From Schlesneria paludicola DSM 18645 (GTDB lineage: Bacteria; Planctomycetota; Planctomycetia; Planctomycetales; Planctomycetaceae), in contig CAMAYU010000028.1 in the NCBI GenBank assembly GCA_945862235.1, positions 1-45,398 of the forward strand: 45,398 nt of DNA. The letters are read 5' to 3'. The translations under genes were made by a program, and so were the position numbers. Positions 33,458 through 40,367 of the stretch are shown in pieces (within the stretch, counting starts at the first letter, position 1; each line of letters begins with the position of its first letter). Under the pieces are notes generated by a model. That model had not been told where the DNA came from, ran no database searches, and was given only the letters and a program-made list of their open reading frames with translations.

Positions 33458-35071
33458 TCACGGCACCGTTTCGAGATTGCTGAGCGTCCGCTTCAGCCGT
33501 GCCAGGGCACCCGGCGTAATCTTGCTGCCGGTGGTGTCGAGGCGTTTGAGGTGCGTCAGTTTTTCGAGCGACTTGAGGCCGTCGTCGGTGACGGCGGTTT
33601 GTTGCAGGTTCAGCTCGTGCAGGTGGGCGAAGTATTTCAAACGGGGGGCGAGATGTCTCATCGAGGCATCGTTACAGCGGGAGCCGGTCAGATCGAACAC
33701 GATCCCTTGTTCGTTCTCGAAGACCTTGCCGCCGAGAGACGTCGCGGTTGAGACCGCCGCACGGCGCTGCCAGCCGGGGTAGGCGAAATCGCAGCCAATA
33801 ATTGAAGCGATGGTCACGATCACCCATGCCGCACCGAGTCGTCGTTTGGCGATCTGCGAGCCGTCCCAGCGAACGATCAGCAAGAGCAAGCATGTGGACA
33901 GCCCGATCAGGCTCGCGAGCCAGGTCGCATCCAACTGCGTGTGACCTGCGACGAGCTTTGTGCCGATCAGCGCCATCATCGTGCCGGAGAGGAACGTCAG
34001 GTTGAGAATCGTCACCAAACCCAAACCACCCGTGAAGAGCGGCTGCTTTCGGCGCGAGGCATCAACTCCGCGCGTGAACGTTACCGCGAAGACGACCAAC
34101 ACTCCGACGATGAAGCCTTCGTAGATGTGGGCACCGGTCTTGATGATCTTCGCCACGCCGTCGATCACGACGCGCAAGAAGAGTGCGCCGAGTAAGGTTC
34201 CCGGCACCGTGCCGATCCCGCCTTGCAAACTGCATCCACCGACGACGGCTGCCGCGATCGCGTTCAGTTCCGCACCTCGTCCCAGCGTTTGCGGCACCGC
34301 CGCGCTTTGATCGCAGATCGCGAGGACGCCCGCCAGCGACGCCAACACAGAACTCAGGCAATACGCCAACCACTTCAAGCGGTCGGTCTGAATGCCGCTG
34401 AGTCGCGCGGCCTGCTCGTTGCCACCCAGCGCATACAGGTGCCGTCCGGTCACAGTCTTGGCGAGGAGCAGCCACGTCGCCAGAGCCAGCACCGCCAGCA
34501 GCACGGCCGGAATCCAGATGGACTGCGCGAGGTAGCGGAAGCCTCGATCATTGATGTTGATTTGCGAGCTGGCACCGCCAATGACGGACAGCGTGACGTT
34601 CTCGATGATCGCCATGCTGAGGCTGCGCAGTCCGACGAGCGTTCCCAGCGTGGCGACGAACGGTGGCAGACCGACCACCGTGATGAGCCAAGCGTGCAGG
34701 CTGCCGATCAACAGCCCGACGACCAGCGTCCCGGAAATCGCCAGCCCCATCGTGGTCACGTCGAGCTGCTGATTGCCGAGCATCGCCTCGGGCGACAAGA
34801 GCAAGAGCAGCGACGCACAGACCGTCCCGCTGAAGGCGATCACGGAGCCGGTCGAAAGGTCGATGCCGCCCGAGATGATGACGATCGCCGCTCCCAGCGA
34901 GATCAGTCCCAACTGAGTCGTCTGCCGGGTGAGGTCGATGAGACTGGCCTGCGGGTCCCGCCAGTAATTGTGCTGCGCATCGAGCAGCGTCGTCAGCACG
35001 ATCACGACACCGATTGCCACCAGTAAACTGGCCTCGTGCCGCCGCCAGAATCGTGCCCACGCTTCGCTCAT
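33458..35071 (-). CDS. RbsC-like ABC sugar permease fused to a C-terminal leucine-rich repeat
   Basis: The product has 537 residues from the ATG at 35069-35071, with GGGGGA just upstream. Residues 1-330 form a typical branched-transport permease of the ribose/xylose type: LGAAIVIISGGIDLSTGSVI, LPPFVATLGTLVGLRSLSMA, GRHLYALGGNEQAARLSGIQ, LNAIAAAVVGGCSLQGGIGT. Family members usually stop near 320-350 residues. Here three extra hydrophobic helices follow (ILNLTFLSGTMMALIGTKLV, LASLIGLSTCLLLLIV, AAWVIVTIASIIGCDFA), and then an LRR-like tail (LHELNLQQTAVTDDGLKSLE, LKRLDTTGSKITPGALARLK). The upstream gene encodes the matching binding protein. The fusion is unusual; the LRR would most likely be placed outside the cytoplasm, but topology is inferred. 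Confidence 0.92.
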   Translation of the reverse strand: MSEAWARFWRRHEASLLVAIGVVIVLTTLLDAQHNYWRDPQASLIDLTRQTTQLGLISLGAAIVIISGGIDLSTGSVIAFSGTVCASLLLLLSPEAMLGNQQLDVTTMGLAISGTLVVGLLIGSLHAWLITVVGLPPFVATLGTLVGLRSLSMAIIENVTLSVIGGASSQININDRGFRYLAQSIWIPAVLLAVLALATWLLLAKTVTGRHLYALGGNEQAARLSGIQTDRLKWLAYCLSSVLASLAGVLAICDQSAAVPQTLGRGAELNAIAAAVVGGCSLQGGIGTVPGTLLGALFLRVVIDGVAKIIKTGAHIYEGFIVGVLVVFAVTFTRGVDASRRKQPLFTGGLGLVTILNLTFLSGTMMALIGTKLVAGHTQLDATWLASLIGLSTCLLLLIVRWDGSQIAKRRLGAAWVIVTIASIIGCDFAYPGWQRRAAVSTATSLGGKVFENEQGIVFDLTGSRCNDASMRHLAPRLKYFAHLHELNLQQTAVTDDGLKSLEKLTHLKRLDTTGSKITPGALARLKRTLSNLETVP

Positions 35072-35095
35072 CAATCCCCCGCGCTGTTGAACTCA

Positions 35096-35162
35096 CCGTA
35101 GGATGGACGCCTCGTCCGTCCGTGACATGCTCCGCCAGACGGACGAGGCGTCCATCCTACGG
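35096..35162. repeat. Perfect 25-bp palindrome between binding protein and permease genes
   Basis: Arms 35096-35120 (CCGTAGGATGGACGCCTCGT and on) and 35138-35162 are exact reverse complements around a 17-base loop. It fills most of the 116-bp gap inside the presumed transporter operon. Confidence 0.9.
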
Positions 35163-35187
35163 GGCATGTCATACTCCGTGTCCCCAA

Positions 35188-36351
35188 TCACGATTGCTTC
35201 AGCCCGTACTGGTCGAGCCAAGCACGGAACTTTTCGAGCAGCATGAATTCGACCTTCGGCCCGAATAGATCGGCCTTCAGTGGGGACTTGTCGTCGGGGA
35301 CGATCACCTTGAGGCCGGTGTCGAACAGGTCTCCGTTCGGTTGACCGAGTTGAGGCAGCATCTCGGTGACGACATCTTTCTTGTCGGTTGCCAGCGCCAG
35401 CATCAGTCGCACGCCTTGATGACCCATCGCGTAGGGGTTCTGTACGACCATCGCATCGACCTGATGTTCCTGCATGGCGATGATCGTGTTCGGCTCGGCA
35501 TCGAACACGACGATGCTGAAGTCATCGCGACGTTTGAGTTCGCCGACCACTACGTCCACGATCGCGGGGGCGTTGTACGACCAGATGCCGACCAGCGTGT
35601 TGACCTTCGGGTGGTTGCGGATCGCGTTGCGAACGTTCTCACGGGCGCGGTCGAGCTGCACGTCGTCGGCCATCACGTCGGTCTTGGTGAACTTCTCACC
35701 GGCTCCTTCCGAGAAGCCACCGATCCGTTCGATGGCGTTCTGAGCTTCCGTCAATCCGACGAACGCAACGAACTCACCGCCGTCAGGTCGCACACCGGCA
35801 GCACACTTCCCGAGCACGCGGCCCGCGTCCAAGTTGTCAGTCCCGACGAACGCCGTGCGGACATCGCGATACTTGTCGCGATCCATGTCTGAGTCGATCG
35901 TCAGAATTTTGACCCCCTTCTTTTGGAGGACACGCAACTCGTCGGCGATGGCGGCGTTGTCGGCCTTCGTCACCGAGATACCGATCGCCGCGACATCCCC
36001 TTGGCTAGCGTATTGCTTGAGTTTGTCGATCTGACCGGCGGGCGTGCCGTCGTTCGTTTCCATGACCGCCGTGAAACCGGCCTCGGCGAGTTTGAACTCC
36101 TTCTCGGCGTCTTGCAGTCCCGCGCGACAGGCATCCCAAAACGGCGAGTTCCCGTTTGTCAGGAGGATGATCCGCTTCTTGCCTCCGGCCTCTGGTGCGG
36201 CATGAGCGGCGACCGGCTGGGCAGCATCATGTCCGGCGGCGGGCGTGTTGGAAGAAGCTCCCTTGGGGACCGAGGCATCACAGCCGACAAAGCAACTCGC
36301 CATCACGGCGATACACCAACTGACGGACCACGGACGCAGGCAAGACAACAT
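35188..36351 (-). CDS. Sugar-type ABC transporter substrate-binding lipoprotein
   Basis: The 387-residue product starts at the ATG 36349-36351, with TGAGG about 8 bases upstream. The signal ends in a lipobox (F-V-G-C24), so it is membrane-anchored. The mature domain is a type-1 periplasmic binding protein: KRIILLTNGNSPFWDACRAG, DVAAIGISVTKADNAAIADE, VKILTIDSDMDRDKYRDVRT, AFVGTDNLDAGRVLGK, NTLVGIWSYNAPAIVDVVVG. This is the RbsB/XylF class that pairs with RbsC-type permeases. An Ala/Pro-rich spacer follows the anchor. The permease gene lies 116 bp downstream on the same strand; no ATPase gene is present in the window, so the motor must be encoded elsewhere. The sugar cannot be named. Confidence 0.93.
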   Translation of the reverse strand: MLSCLRPWSVSWCIAVMASCFVGCDASVPKGASSNTPAAGHDAAQPVAAHAAPEAGGKKRIILLTNGNSPFWDACRAGLQDAEKEFKLAEAGFTAVMETNDGTPAGQIDKLKQYASQGDVAAIGISVTKADNAAIADELRVLQKKGVKILTIDSDMDRDKYRDVRTAFVGTDNLDAGRVLGKCAAGVRPDGGEFVAFVGLTEAQNAIERIGGFSEGAGEKFTKTDVMADDVQLDRARENVRNAIRNHPKVNTLVGIWSYNAPAIVDVVVGELKRRDDFSIVVFDAEPNTIIAMQEHQVDAMVVQNPYAMGHQGVRLMLALATDKKDVVTEMLPQLGQPNGDLFDTGLKVIVPDDKSPLKADLFGPKVEFMLLEKFRAWLDQYGLKQS

Positions 36352-36405
36352 GGAGAGACCTCAAAAAATGATTGAGAAACAGAACGGGAGAATCCCCGGT
36401 TTTGA

Positions 36406-36475
36406 ACTAGCCCGACGCGCAAGCGAGGGCTTCGCTGATTACGACGGTTTGCCCTCGCTTGCGCGTCGGGCTAGT
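36406..36475. repeat. Perfect 25-bp palindrome (CTAGCCCGACGCGCAAGCG family)
   Basis: Arms 36406-36430 and 36451-36475 pair exactly around a 20-base loop. The same element, in the opposite orientation and with a related loop, recurs at 39373-39442. It lies between the terpene-cyclase-like gene stop and the binding-protein start. Confidence 0.9.
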
Positions 36476-36494
36476 GGCGATCCTCGCCCGCAGG

Positions 36495-37631
36495 TTACTT
36501 CGCGGGCTTCACAGCCTTGGGATCACAGTACTGGAGTGCGATTAGGACGTAAGCGGTTGCAAGGTCCGGATTCCCTTCGTACCAGCGGTCATTTTTGTTG
36601 AGCCACGCGCCATTTTCTTGTTGGAGCGAGAAGACGTGTTCGGCGAGTTCTTTGCGCCAGTCGTGCAGCTTGCCATCGGCGTCCTTCACGAGATCGAGTT
36701 CCATCGTGGTGAGGGCCTTGGCGAACATCTGGTAGTAGTAAAAGACACCTTGCTGGCCGAGGCCCGGGTTCTCGCTGACCGAATAGAACTTGGTGATCCA
36801 CTCGACCGCTGCCTTCACACGCTGGTCCTCGGGTTTGAGGCCCGCGTAGATCATGCTCTTCAAGCCCGCGTAGGTCATGCTGCCGTAAGACCGCAGTCCG
36901 CCGTTGGCTGTGTTCCCCGCTTGCGAGTTCCCGCCCGCAGCCGGTGTGTAATAGAAGCCGCCGTCGTTGACCTTCGAGGCGTGCGGTGTCGCGTTGTGTT
37001 CGGTCTCCAAGTTCTGGCAGCGCGACAAAAAGACGAGCGCCTTCTGCACCGCGGGATCGTCCTGCTTGGCCCCCGCCGCTTTCAGAGCATCCAGAAAGAA
37101 GACGGTGTTCGACAGATCGGGCCGGTCCCCCGTGCGACCGTATCCCGCGCCGCCGTACTTCGGATCAGACTGGTCCGTCGTCTCACTGTCGTCCCACTGC
37201 AGCTTGCGCAGGAAGGCGTCGGCTTTCTTGATCGTGTCGGTGTGCTTGCCGTCCTTGTTCGCGGCGTGGAAGGCGAGCAGGCAGATCGAGGTTTCGTAGT
37301 TGCTGTGATGACTCTTGGGGAAGTAGATGCCGCCATCAGGCTGAATGAACGTGGCCAGATGTTTGAGAGCCTTCTCAACGGCAGGATCGGTCGCGGGAAC
37401 GCCGCTCGCCAAGAGCGAATACGTGACGAGTCCCGAGATGCCGGGAGCTTCCGGCGAAGTCCAATGGCCACCGTCCGCTTGGCTCGTTTTGAGGAAGTTG
37501 ACCGCCCGCTGACGAGACTTCGCCAAGTCATCGGCCTTCGGCCCGACGGCCTGAGCCACCAGATCGCGTCCCGCCCACAAGACCGTCGCCATCAACACAC
37601 ATTTGCCGAACCACGAACCTGTGCGGGTCAT
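36495..37631 (-). CDS. Secreted prenyltransferase/squalene-oxidase-repeat protein
   Basis: The product has 378 residues from the ATG at 37629-37631, with GAGGTG about 6 bases upstream; the frame is open to 37871 only through repeat sequence. A signal peptide (WFGKCVLMATVLWAGRDLVA) is followed by an alpha/alpha-toroid of QW-type repeats: AVNFLKTSQADGGHWTSPEA, ALKHLATFIQPDGGIYFPKS, ADAFLRKLQWDDSE, ALVFLSRCQN, HVFSLQQENGAWLNKNDRWY. The catalytic DxDD of true squalene-hopene cyclases is not visible, and the protein is exported, so a binding or scaffold role is more likely than terpene cyclisation. Similar secreted repeat proteins are common in planctomycetes. Function unknown. Confidence 0.88.
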   Translation of the reverse strand: MTRTGSWFGKCVLMATVLWAGRDLVAQAVGPKADDLAKSRQRAVNFLKTSQADGGHWTSPEAPGISGLVTYSLLASGVPATDPAVEKALKHLATFIQPDGGIYFPKSHHSNYETSICLLAFHAANKDGKHTDTIKKADAFLRKLQWDDSETTDQSDPKYGGAGYGRTGDRPDLSNTVFFLDALKAAGAKQDDPAVQKALVFLSRCQNLETEHNATPHASKVNDGGFYYTPAAGGNSQAGNTANGGLRSYGSMTYAGLKSMIYAGLKPEDQRVKAAVEWITKFYSVSENPGLGQQGVFYYYQMFAKALTTMELDLVKDADGKLHDWRKELAEHVFSLQQENGAWLNKNDRWYEGNPDLATAYVLIALQYCDPKAVKPAK

Positions 37632-37732
37632 ATTGCACCTCGAAGACATGAGATTTGAAACGGGTGAAAAAGACCCGTTCGCCGCGAGACACCATACGTT
37701 TTGGCAACACGGATGGGAATCGAATGCTTGGG

Positions 37733-37827
37733 CAGGGCTATCGCCTGTTGCCACGTGGGGTGGGACTGGCGGCGCTTCGCCGCGCCGGCCCACCAGGACT
37801 TCTACGTTGAAACAGGCGATGGCCCTG
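37733..37827. repeat. Composite inverted repeat with inner GC palindrome
   Basis: Outer arms 37733-37749 (CAGGGCTATCGCCTGTT) and 37811-37827 pair at 16 of 17 positions. Between them, 37759-37794 contains a nested palindrome (GGCGGCGCTTCGCCGCGCC). Looks like one repeat inserted in, or grown from, another. Confidence 0.75.
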
Positions 37828-37834
37828 TGTTCGT

Positions 37835-37860
37835 CCTCGCTGACGCTTCGAGTTGGTGTC
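37835..37860. repeat. Half copy of the CCTCGCTCACGC repeat
   Basis: CCTCGCTGACGCTTCGAGTT plus GGTGTC is a diverged arm of the 31031-31099 palindrome. Confidence 0.6.
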
Positions 37861-38019
37861 GCTATCGACATGATTCGGTCGTCTCAGCGGCAGTTCTGGC
37901 CAGAGGCCATCAGGAATGGCGGTTGTTCGCTGCGGAGTGGGCTGTCGAGCGGTAGATTCTCTGCGGACGATCTTGTTCCCGTTTGGAACTGCCACTATCA
38001 ACCGGCCACTCCCAAATTC

Positions 38020-38466
38020 ATGTCGATGACTCCTCAATTTGATGGTGCTCCGGTGGGGCGCGTCGGGCGGACGGCTTTGGTCGTCTGGTCGATGTTGCTG
38101 CTGGCCGGGTTTGCGATGGCGCGGTCGCTCGAACCGGACCCGCGCGGATATGGCACGCACCGTCAGTTGGGGCTACCCGAATGCACCTTTCGCACGCTCT
38201 TCTCAAAGCCCTGTCCGGGCTGCGGGATGACGACTTCTTTTTCCCATTTCGTTCGTGGTGATTTGTTGACCGCAGGCCGAGTCAATCCGGCCGGGCTGCT
38301 GTTGGCGGCCGTGTCGGCGTTGATGATTCCGTGGTGTCTGTTCAGCGCGGTGCAAGGTCGCCTGTGGTGTGTTGATGAGCCGTTGCCGTTCTTCGCGTAT
38401 TTGGTAATCGCACTCGGTGGGGTTTCGACCGCACTGTGGGCGTGGAGATTGTGGTGGGACTGGTGA
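38020..38466 (+). CDS. DUF2752 membrane protein
   Basis: The product has 148 residues from the ATG at 38020 (ATG two codons later also possible); the frame extends to 37603 only through repeat DNA. Three hydrophobic helices (about 18-33, 92-112, 124-143) flank the DUF2752 signature LPEC55-TFRTLFSKPC65-PGC68-GMTTSF. The closely set cysteines suggest metal binding or a disulfide, but no function is established for the family. It is transcribed toward the two lipoprotein genes, from which it is separated by about 200 bp carrying a repeat. Confidence 0.85.
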   Translation: MSMTPQFDGAPVGRVGRTALVVWSMLLLAGFAMARSLEPDPRGYGTHRQLGLPECTFRTLFSKPCPGCGMTTSFSHFVRGDLLTAGRVNPAGLLLAAVSALMIPWCLFSAVQGRLWCVDEPLPFFAYLVIALGGVSTALWAWRLWWDW

Positions 38467-38508
38467 TCGAGGGTTGAGTTCGTCGGCAAGAATCGTTCTG
38501 GACTTATC

Positions 38509-38605
38509 AACTCGAAGTGTGAGCGAGAAAGAATCTCACGCGGTGAGAAGTGGGTTTGTCTGCAAGGCATTCCTCGCTCACGCTTCGGGTGCGTGTTGGT
38601 GAGAG
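38509..38605. repeat. Diverged long-loop copy of the CCTCGCTCACGC repeat
   Basis: CAACTCGAAGTGTGAGCGAG at 38509-38528 is roughly the reverse complement of CCTCGCTCACGCTTCGGGTG at 38572-38591, followed by GTGTTGGTGAG. It sits between the DUF2752 gene and the first lipoprotein gene. Confidence 0.65.
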
Positions 38606-38662
38606 CCGAGTCGGAGACTCGACCTTCCTGTTTTACTGACCGTTGGGCGAAGGATCGCCATT

Positions 38663-39367
38663 ATGCAACAGACCACATTACATCGAACACGTTCCCTGCG
38701 ATCACGTCGCCTGTGGCTGAGGACTGCGGGGGGAGTGCTGTGTGTGGCGCTCGCCTGCTCGCTTCCTGGCTGCTCGCTGGGAGTCATGTTCGGCAAGATG
38801 CTGACGGGCGATCCGATGGTCCCGGCTGAATTCCGTGCGATGACGCGCGAAGACCTTGCCAAGGGGAAGCTGACGGTTCTCGTCGTCTGCACGACACCGG
38901 ACTCGGTCGAGTCGGACTTGGCCACATTGAAGTTCGACATGATCGACGGCGTGACGCGCCGCATGAAATACAACGGTGTGAAGGTCATCAACCCGGATCT
39001 CGTCGCCAAGTGGTTGGACGAGCACGGCACCGTCGGTTCGGACCTTTCCGAATTGGCTCAGGACTTTGAAGCCGACTATATCGTGCATCTCGACGTGCAG
39101 GAGTTTGGATTTCGCGAACCGAACAGCCCGAAGCTGATGCGCGGTCACTCGTCCGGCTTCGTCCGCGTGTCAAAGGTCGAATCGGCGGGGTCGCAGCGCT
39201 TTGCTCACGCCGTCTATTCGAACGAGTTCACATCGACTTACCCCGCGCATCAACCAATCTCCGAGCAGACGAAGACCTCGCTGACGTTTCAAAAAGACTA
39301 CGTGGATCGCGTCTGCGATCAGTTGGCTCAGAAATTTTATGACCACCGTCCGGGAACGGACTTCTGA
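38663..39367 (+). CDS. Lipoprotein of unknown function, paralogue 1
   Basis: The 234-residue product starts at the ATG 38663, with GAAGGA about 8 bases upstream. The basic N-terminus and hydrophobic run (TAGGVLCVALACSLPGC) end in lipobox L-P-G-C37, predicting lipidation. The mature part begins with MFGKMLTGDPMVPAEFRAMT and contains a compact alpha/beta-like region (LTVLVVCTTPDSVESDL, DLVAKWLDEHGTVGS, DFEADYIVHLDVQEFGFREP) and the motif TYPAHQPIS. The order matches the next gene, 39591-40274, so the two are tandem paralogues. I know no named domain. The nucleotide-free, membrane-anchored design suggests a structural or sensing role; this is speculation. Confidence 0.9.
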   Translation: MQQTTLHRTRSLRSRRLWLRTAGGVLCVALACSLPGCSLGVMFGKMLTGDPMVPAEFRAMTREDLAKGKLTVLVVCTTPDSVESDLATLKFDMIDGVTRRMKYNGVKVINPDLVAKWLDEHGTVGSDLSELAQDFEADYIVHLDVQEFGFREPNSPKLMRGHSSGFVRVSKVESAGSQRFAHAVYSNEFTSTYPAHQPISEQTKTSLTFQKDYVDRVCDQLAQKFYDHRPGTDF

Positions 39368-39372
39368 CAACA

Positions 39373-39442
39373 ACTAGCCCGACGCGCAAGCGAGGGCAAA
39401 CCGTTATGGAGAGTGAAGCCCTCGCTTGCGCGTCGGGCTAGT
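39373..39442. repeat. Perfect 25-bp palindrome, second copy of the 36406 element
   Basis: Arms 39373-39397 and 39418-39442 are exact reverse complements and identical to the arms at 36406-36475; the 20-base loop is related in reverse-complement orientation. It starts 6 bp after the stop codon of lipoprotein 1. Confidence 0.9.
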
Positions 39443-39475
39443 GATGAACCCCGCAATACAAAGTTGATCGACCAC

Positions 39476-39507
39476 TCGCCCTCTCCCCGCAAAGCCGGGG
39501 CGAGGGG
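39476..39507. repeat. Intergenic copy of the repeat found inside ALDH7 and DUF1549/1553 genes
   Basis: CGCCCTCTCCCCGCAAAGCC followed by GGGGCGAGGGG is the reverse complement of the CCCTCGCCCCGG...GAGAGGG element at 23330 and 26773. Here it lies free between the two lipoprotein genes. Confidence 0.85.
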
Positions 39508-39590
39508 ACCAGAGAAGACCGACACGTGCCCAACCGCTCTCTACCTTGACATCATTCATGCCGCACAGCGCATTACAAAAAGGTTCTGCC

Positions 39591-40274
39591 ATGAGAATCG
39601 GATCGACCAAGAACAGTTTCGCGAGGAGCTGTTGTTTACTGGTGGCGGCACTGCTCGTATGCACCATGCTCAACGGGTGCAGCTACGTCTTGTTCCTCGG
39701 CTATCTGATTGGCGGGCCGCCGTCCGTGGAGCCGGAGTTTGACGCGCAGACGAAGGAGTCGATGACCGACAAGGAAGTGACCGTCGCTGTCGTCTGCTTC
39801 GCACCGAATGAGGTGCTGTACGGCTTCGAGAACGTACACCACGAGCTGGCCAAGTACGTCACGTTTCGGCTGCAAGAACACAAGATCAAGACGGTGCCGC
39901 CCGACTATGTGAAGGGCTGGCTGGAAGAGAACAAGGACTGGGACAAGCCGGAAGAAATCGGCGCGTACTTCAAAGCGACGTACGTCGTCTACGTCGATCT
40001 CAACGAGTTCTCGCTTTACGAAGAGGGAAGCGCCAGCCTCTATCGTGGCCAAGCCGAAGCGATCGTCAGTGTCTGGAAGATGGACGACAGCGGCGAGGCC
40101 GAGAAGATTTTCTCCGCTGAGAAGATTTCCAAGTATCCGGCTCAGCAACCGATCAGCACGTCGGAAGAGACGTTTACCAACTTCAAGGCACGCTATCTGT
40201 CACGACTTAGCGACCAGATCGGCCGGTTCTTCTACGAGTACTACATCTCGGACGAGATCGCCGGGGACAGCTGA
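39591..40274 (+). CDS. Lipoprotein of unknown function, paralogue 2
   Basis: The product has 227 residues from the ATG at 39591, with AAAGG about 8 bases upstream; the in-frame start at 39546 is less likely. The signal ends in lipobox L-N-G-C. The mature region parallels paralogue 1: a short hydrophobic segment (YVLFLGYLIGGPPSVEPEFD), then EVTVAVVCFAPNEVLYGFEN, VKGWLEENKDWDKPEEIG, YFKATYVVYVDLNEFSLYEE, and KYPAQQPISTSEETF, the counterpart of TYPAHQPISEQTKTS. Sequence identity is low but the block order is the same, pointing to an old duplication. The gene ends 3 bp before a large palindrome shared with the convergent coiled-coil gene. Function unknown. Confidence 0.9.
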   Translation: MRIGSTKNSFARSCCLLVAALLVCTMLNGCSYVLFLGYLIGGPPSVEPEFDAQTKESMTDKEVTVAVVCFAPNEVLYGFENVHHELAKYVTFRLQEHKIKTVPPDYVKGWLEENKDWDKPEEIGAYFKATYVVYVDLNEFSLYEEGSASLYRGQAEAIVSVWKMDDSGEAEKIFSAEKISKYPAQQPISTSEETFTNFKARYLSRLSDQIGRFFYEYYISDEIAGDS

Positions 40275-40277
40275 GTC

Positions 40278-40367
40278 GTTTAACCGCGTGGGCAACGCCC
40301 CGCGCTTTGAAGGTGAAACGGCTTTCCATACCGATCGACGCGCGGGGCATTGCCCACGCGGTTAAAC
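40278..40367. repeat. 28-bp palindrome between convergent genes, overlapping a stop codon
   Basis: Arms 40278-40305 (GTTTAACCGCGTGGGCAACG and on) and 40340-40367 pair at 27 of 28 positions around a 34-base loop. The right arm contains the TAA stop (40362-40364) of the coiled-coil gene; the left arm begins 3 bp after the lipoprotein 2 stop. Placement suits a bidirectional terminator. Confidence 0.9.

Larger units (their letters stand above)
37632..38019. other. 388-bp intergenic region filled with repeat fragments
   Basis: It separates divergent genes (terpene-cyclase-like, minus; DUF2752, plus). It holds an inverted repeat at 37733-37827 and a half repeat at 37835-37860. No additional gene is convincing. 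Confidence 0.5.

Noticed and set aside
36495-37631. True squalene-hopene cyclase
   Set aside because: The protein is exported, short (378 aa) and lacks a visible DxDD motif.
37603-38019. N-terminal extension of the DUF2752 gene
   Set aside because: The added 139 residues are translated from palindromic repeats and promoter DNA; the ATG at 38020 gives a normal family length.
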